Below, piece by piece: positions 63,901 through 64,000 of a stretch of 64,000 bases of DNA; position 1 is the first letter of the stretch, and every line of letters begins with the position of its first letter. Made by a program: the position numbers and the translations under genes. Below the pieces are notes generated by a model. It ran no database searches and was not told the origin of the DNA. It was given only the letters and a program-made list of their open reading frames with translations. The DNA lies in NCBI RefSeq assembly GCF_047272945.1, contig NZ_JBKOPS010000006.1, forward strand, positions 248,001 through 312,000, given 5' to 3'. Origin of the DNA: Rubrolithibacter danxiaensis (lineage in GTDB: Bacteria; Bacteroidota; Bacteroidia; Sphingobacteriales; Sphingobacteriaceae).

Positions 63901-64000
63901 TTTGAATTTCAATTAACTCCAGGTGCCAATAACGGATTAGGAATTCGTGCTCCTTTAGAAGGTGACGCCGCATATGAAGGAATGGAGCTCCAGATTTTAG
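60931..64000 (+). CDS. Large secreted HEAT-repeat protein with tandem DUF1080 domains, partial
   Basis: An open frame of at least 1023 codons that runs off the right edge without a stop. A signal peptide (about 1-20, ending ICQ) is followed by about 690 residues of HEAT-like helical repeats (for example DKKLTKVALYALANIADPSSE), then two DUF1080 (3-keto-disaccharide hydrolase-like) domains, the first from about residue 724 with SIFNGKDLSGWKG and the second from about 938 with VLFDGTNMHEWKG. DUF1080 domains are concanavalin-like lectin or hydrolase folds acting on 3-keto-glycosides. The start follows the oxidoreductase by 25 bp, so they are likely in one operon. Confidence 0.9.
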   Translation, partial: MKQIIVSLFIAFTLINTGICQTKDQRTITTKIADLLAQLPAQNSEQLKAAMEQVSAMGEDGIAKMAGMLSENPDANSKIEYAVNSFSYYVMQPGKENLRGMAVKAYCDAIPNVSRKENKAFLLSQIQIAGKNDAVACLQKYLNDEALCDPAARALVKINTDQSNTVLMEALQNAQGSCRLSLVEALGDTHYSKALALITPLVNTSDKKLTKVALYALANIADPSSEGILSAAASKNNFTFDETEATYAYLQYAENLNHKGQKEQAYKIAESLLKNPALNDDVHTRTVALKILADVRGPESVALLADAATDKDAEYRAAALKFAGNYYTPSSADIWLGKIKKAEEPVQASIITMLGSHDAKAALPVITKKLKSKNDEVKIAAITAAGKIGQQQSLDDLLKVMRKGNKEEIAAVKSSILTMKGDDITAEVADALPRMKSEAQVALLEVLSARAAHAQINTVFSLLKSKDQQVRMAALSALKSMAGEDNLRQLFALLTEVKQQDEISRVQQAIVAAASGTKNSSAVLQQMNNSPADKKPLYFNILAGIGDKESLKAVSAAFAAGDDATKMEAVKALANWKDASAATELYKISQKSSGNSFLDPALKGYIRMISISEEPAEQKVLMLKNAMELANTTEQKKLILNQLQGTRTFPALVFAGKYLDTPDLQQEAANAVMNIALSNPSFNGSLVKELLNKTIQVLTGNDSGYQKEAIRKFIAEMPQGEGFVSIFNGKDLSGWKGLVGNPIERAKMSKDTLAKKQKAADEAMNRDWKVEDGKIVFVGHGFDNLTTVKKYGDIEMLIDWKIYDEGKKDGDAGIYLRGTPQVQMWDTSRVDAGAQVGSGGLYNNKINPSKPLKVADNQLGEWNHFRILMNGDRVTVYLNGELVTDNVILENYWDAKLPIFPEEQLELQAHGSKVAYRDIYVREIPRPEPFELSKEEKKEGFKVLFDGTNMHEWKGNTAGYGIEDGNMVVYPKTGHGNLYTKDEYADFIFRFEFQLTPGANNGLGIRAPLEGDAAYEGMELQIL

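Overview
The window is chromosomal DNA of a member of the Bacteroidota, most likely a Sphingobacteriales/Chitinophagales-type organism. Evidence: a SusC/SusD pair, a fused CcoN-CcoO cbb3 oxidase, lipoproteins with very short lipoboxes, -7 promoter boxes of the Bacteroidota type TAnnTTTG, a YaiO-type barrel, and moderately AT-rich sequence with few Shine-Dalgarno sites. No insertion sequence, prophage core, CRISPR array or rRNA operon is seen. Coding density is high and most genes look like ordinary core or lineage-specific genes.

Layout. 1-7.3 kb: cbb3 oxidase and its assembly genes (ccoI partial, ccoS, ccoNO, ccoQ, ccoP, ccoG, ccoH and a SafE/DsbD_2-type membrane protein). 7.3-13.2 kb, minus strand: ferredoxin, DUF488 protein, group III truncated haemoglobin, hemN, D-lactate dehydrogenase, a receiver-CRP/FNR fusion regulator and a FixL-like haem-PAS histidine kinase. 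13.4-15.1 kb: a large uncharacterised protein divergent from the kinase. 15.5-22.9 kb: SusC, SusD and a GH36 alpha-galactosidase. 22.9-28.5 kb: lipoproteins, a methyltransferase, LysR, an amino-acid permease and a DAG kinase. 28.5-35.6 kb: a radical-SAM/DUF4130 DNA-repair pair, folD, lepA, a fructosamine-kinase family protein and a Y-family polymerase. 35.7-37.7 kb: SCO1, a lipoprotein cytochrome c, an unknown secreted protein and the RNase P RNA. 37.8-46 kb: an NtrC-type regulator, ankyrin protein, FtsK, LolA, MBL hydrolase, small unknowns, a flavodoxin-reductase-like protein and tRNA-Leu. 46.4-53.8 kb: a probable envelope-glycan locus (CheY, HEAT, GT2, alkaline-phosphatase-superfamily membrane enzyme, unknown membrane protein, YaiO barrel). 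54-59.4 kb: YeiH transporter, MetY, UMF1-type MFS and a LutA-like Fe-S protein. 59.6-64 kb: a Tat-exported Gfo/Idh/MocA oxidoreductase and a very long HEAT-DUF1080 protein that runs off the window.

Main result. The first 15 kb reads as one low-oxygen programme. The kinase at 12010-13197 keeps all four FixL haem-pocket residues, and its partner joins a FixJ-like receiver to a FixK/FNR-like DNA-binding half in one polypeptide, a condensed FixL-FixJ-FixK cascade. A 16-bp near-palindrome, TGTGAT-N4-GTCA, occurs at three places by direct reading: upstream of ccoNO, upstream of ldhA, and in the divergent region between the kinase and the unknown 592-aa protein. At ccoNO and ldhA its centre lies exactly 51.5 bp from a -7 box.

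Second result. The radical-SAM DNA-repair operon and the Y-family polymerase carry the same kind of operator, TRCTAA-N5-TTAGYA, over their start or promoter, which suggests a shared damage-response repressor encoded elsewhere. A third locus worth attention is the 46.4-53.8 kb glycan cluster.
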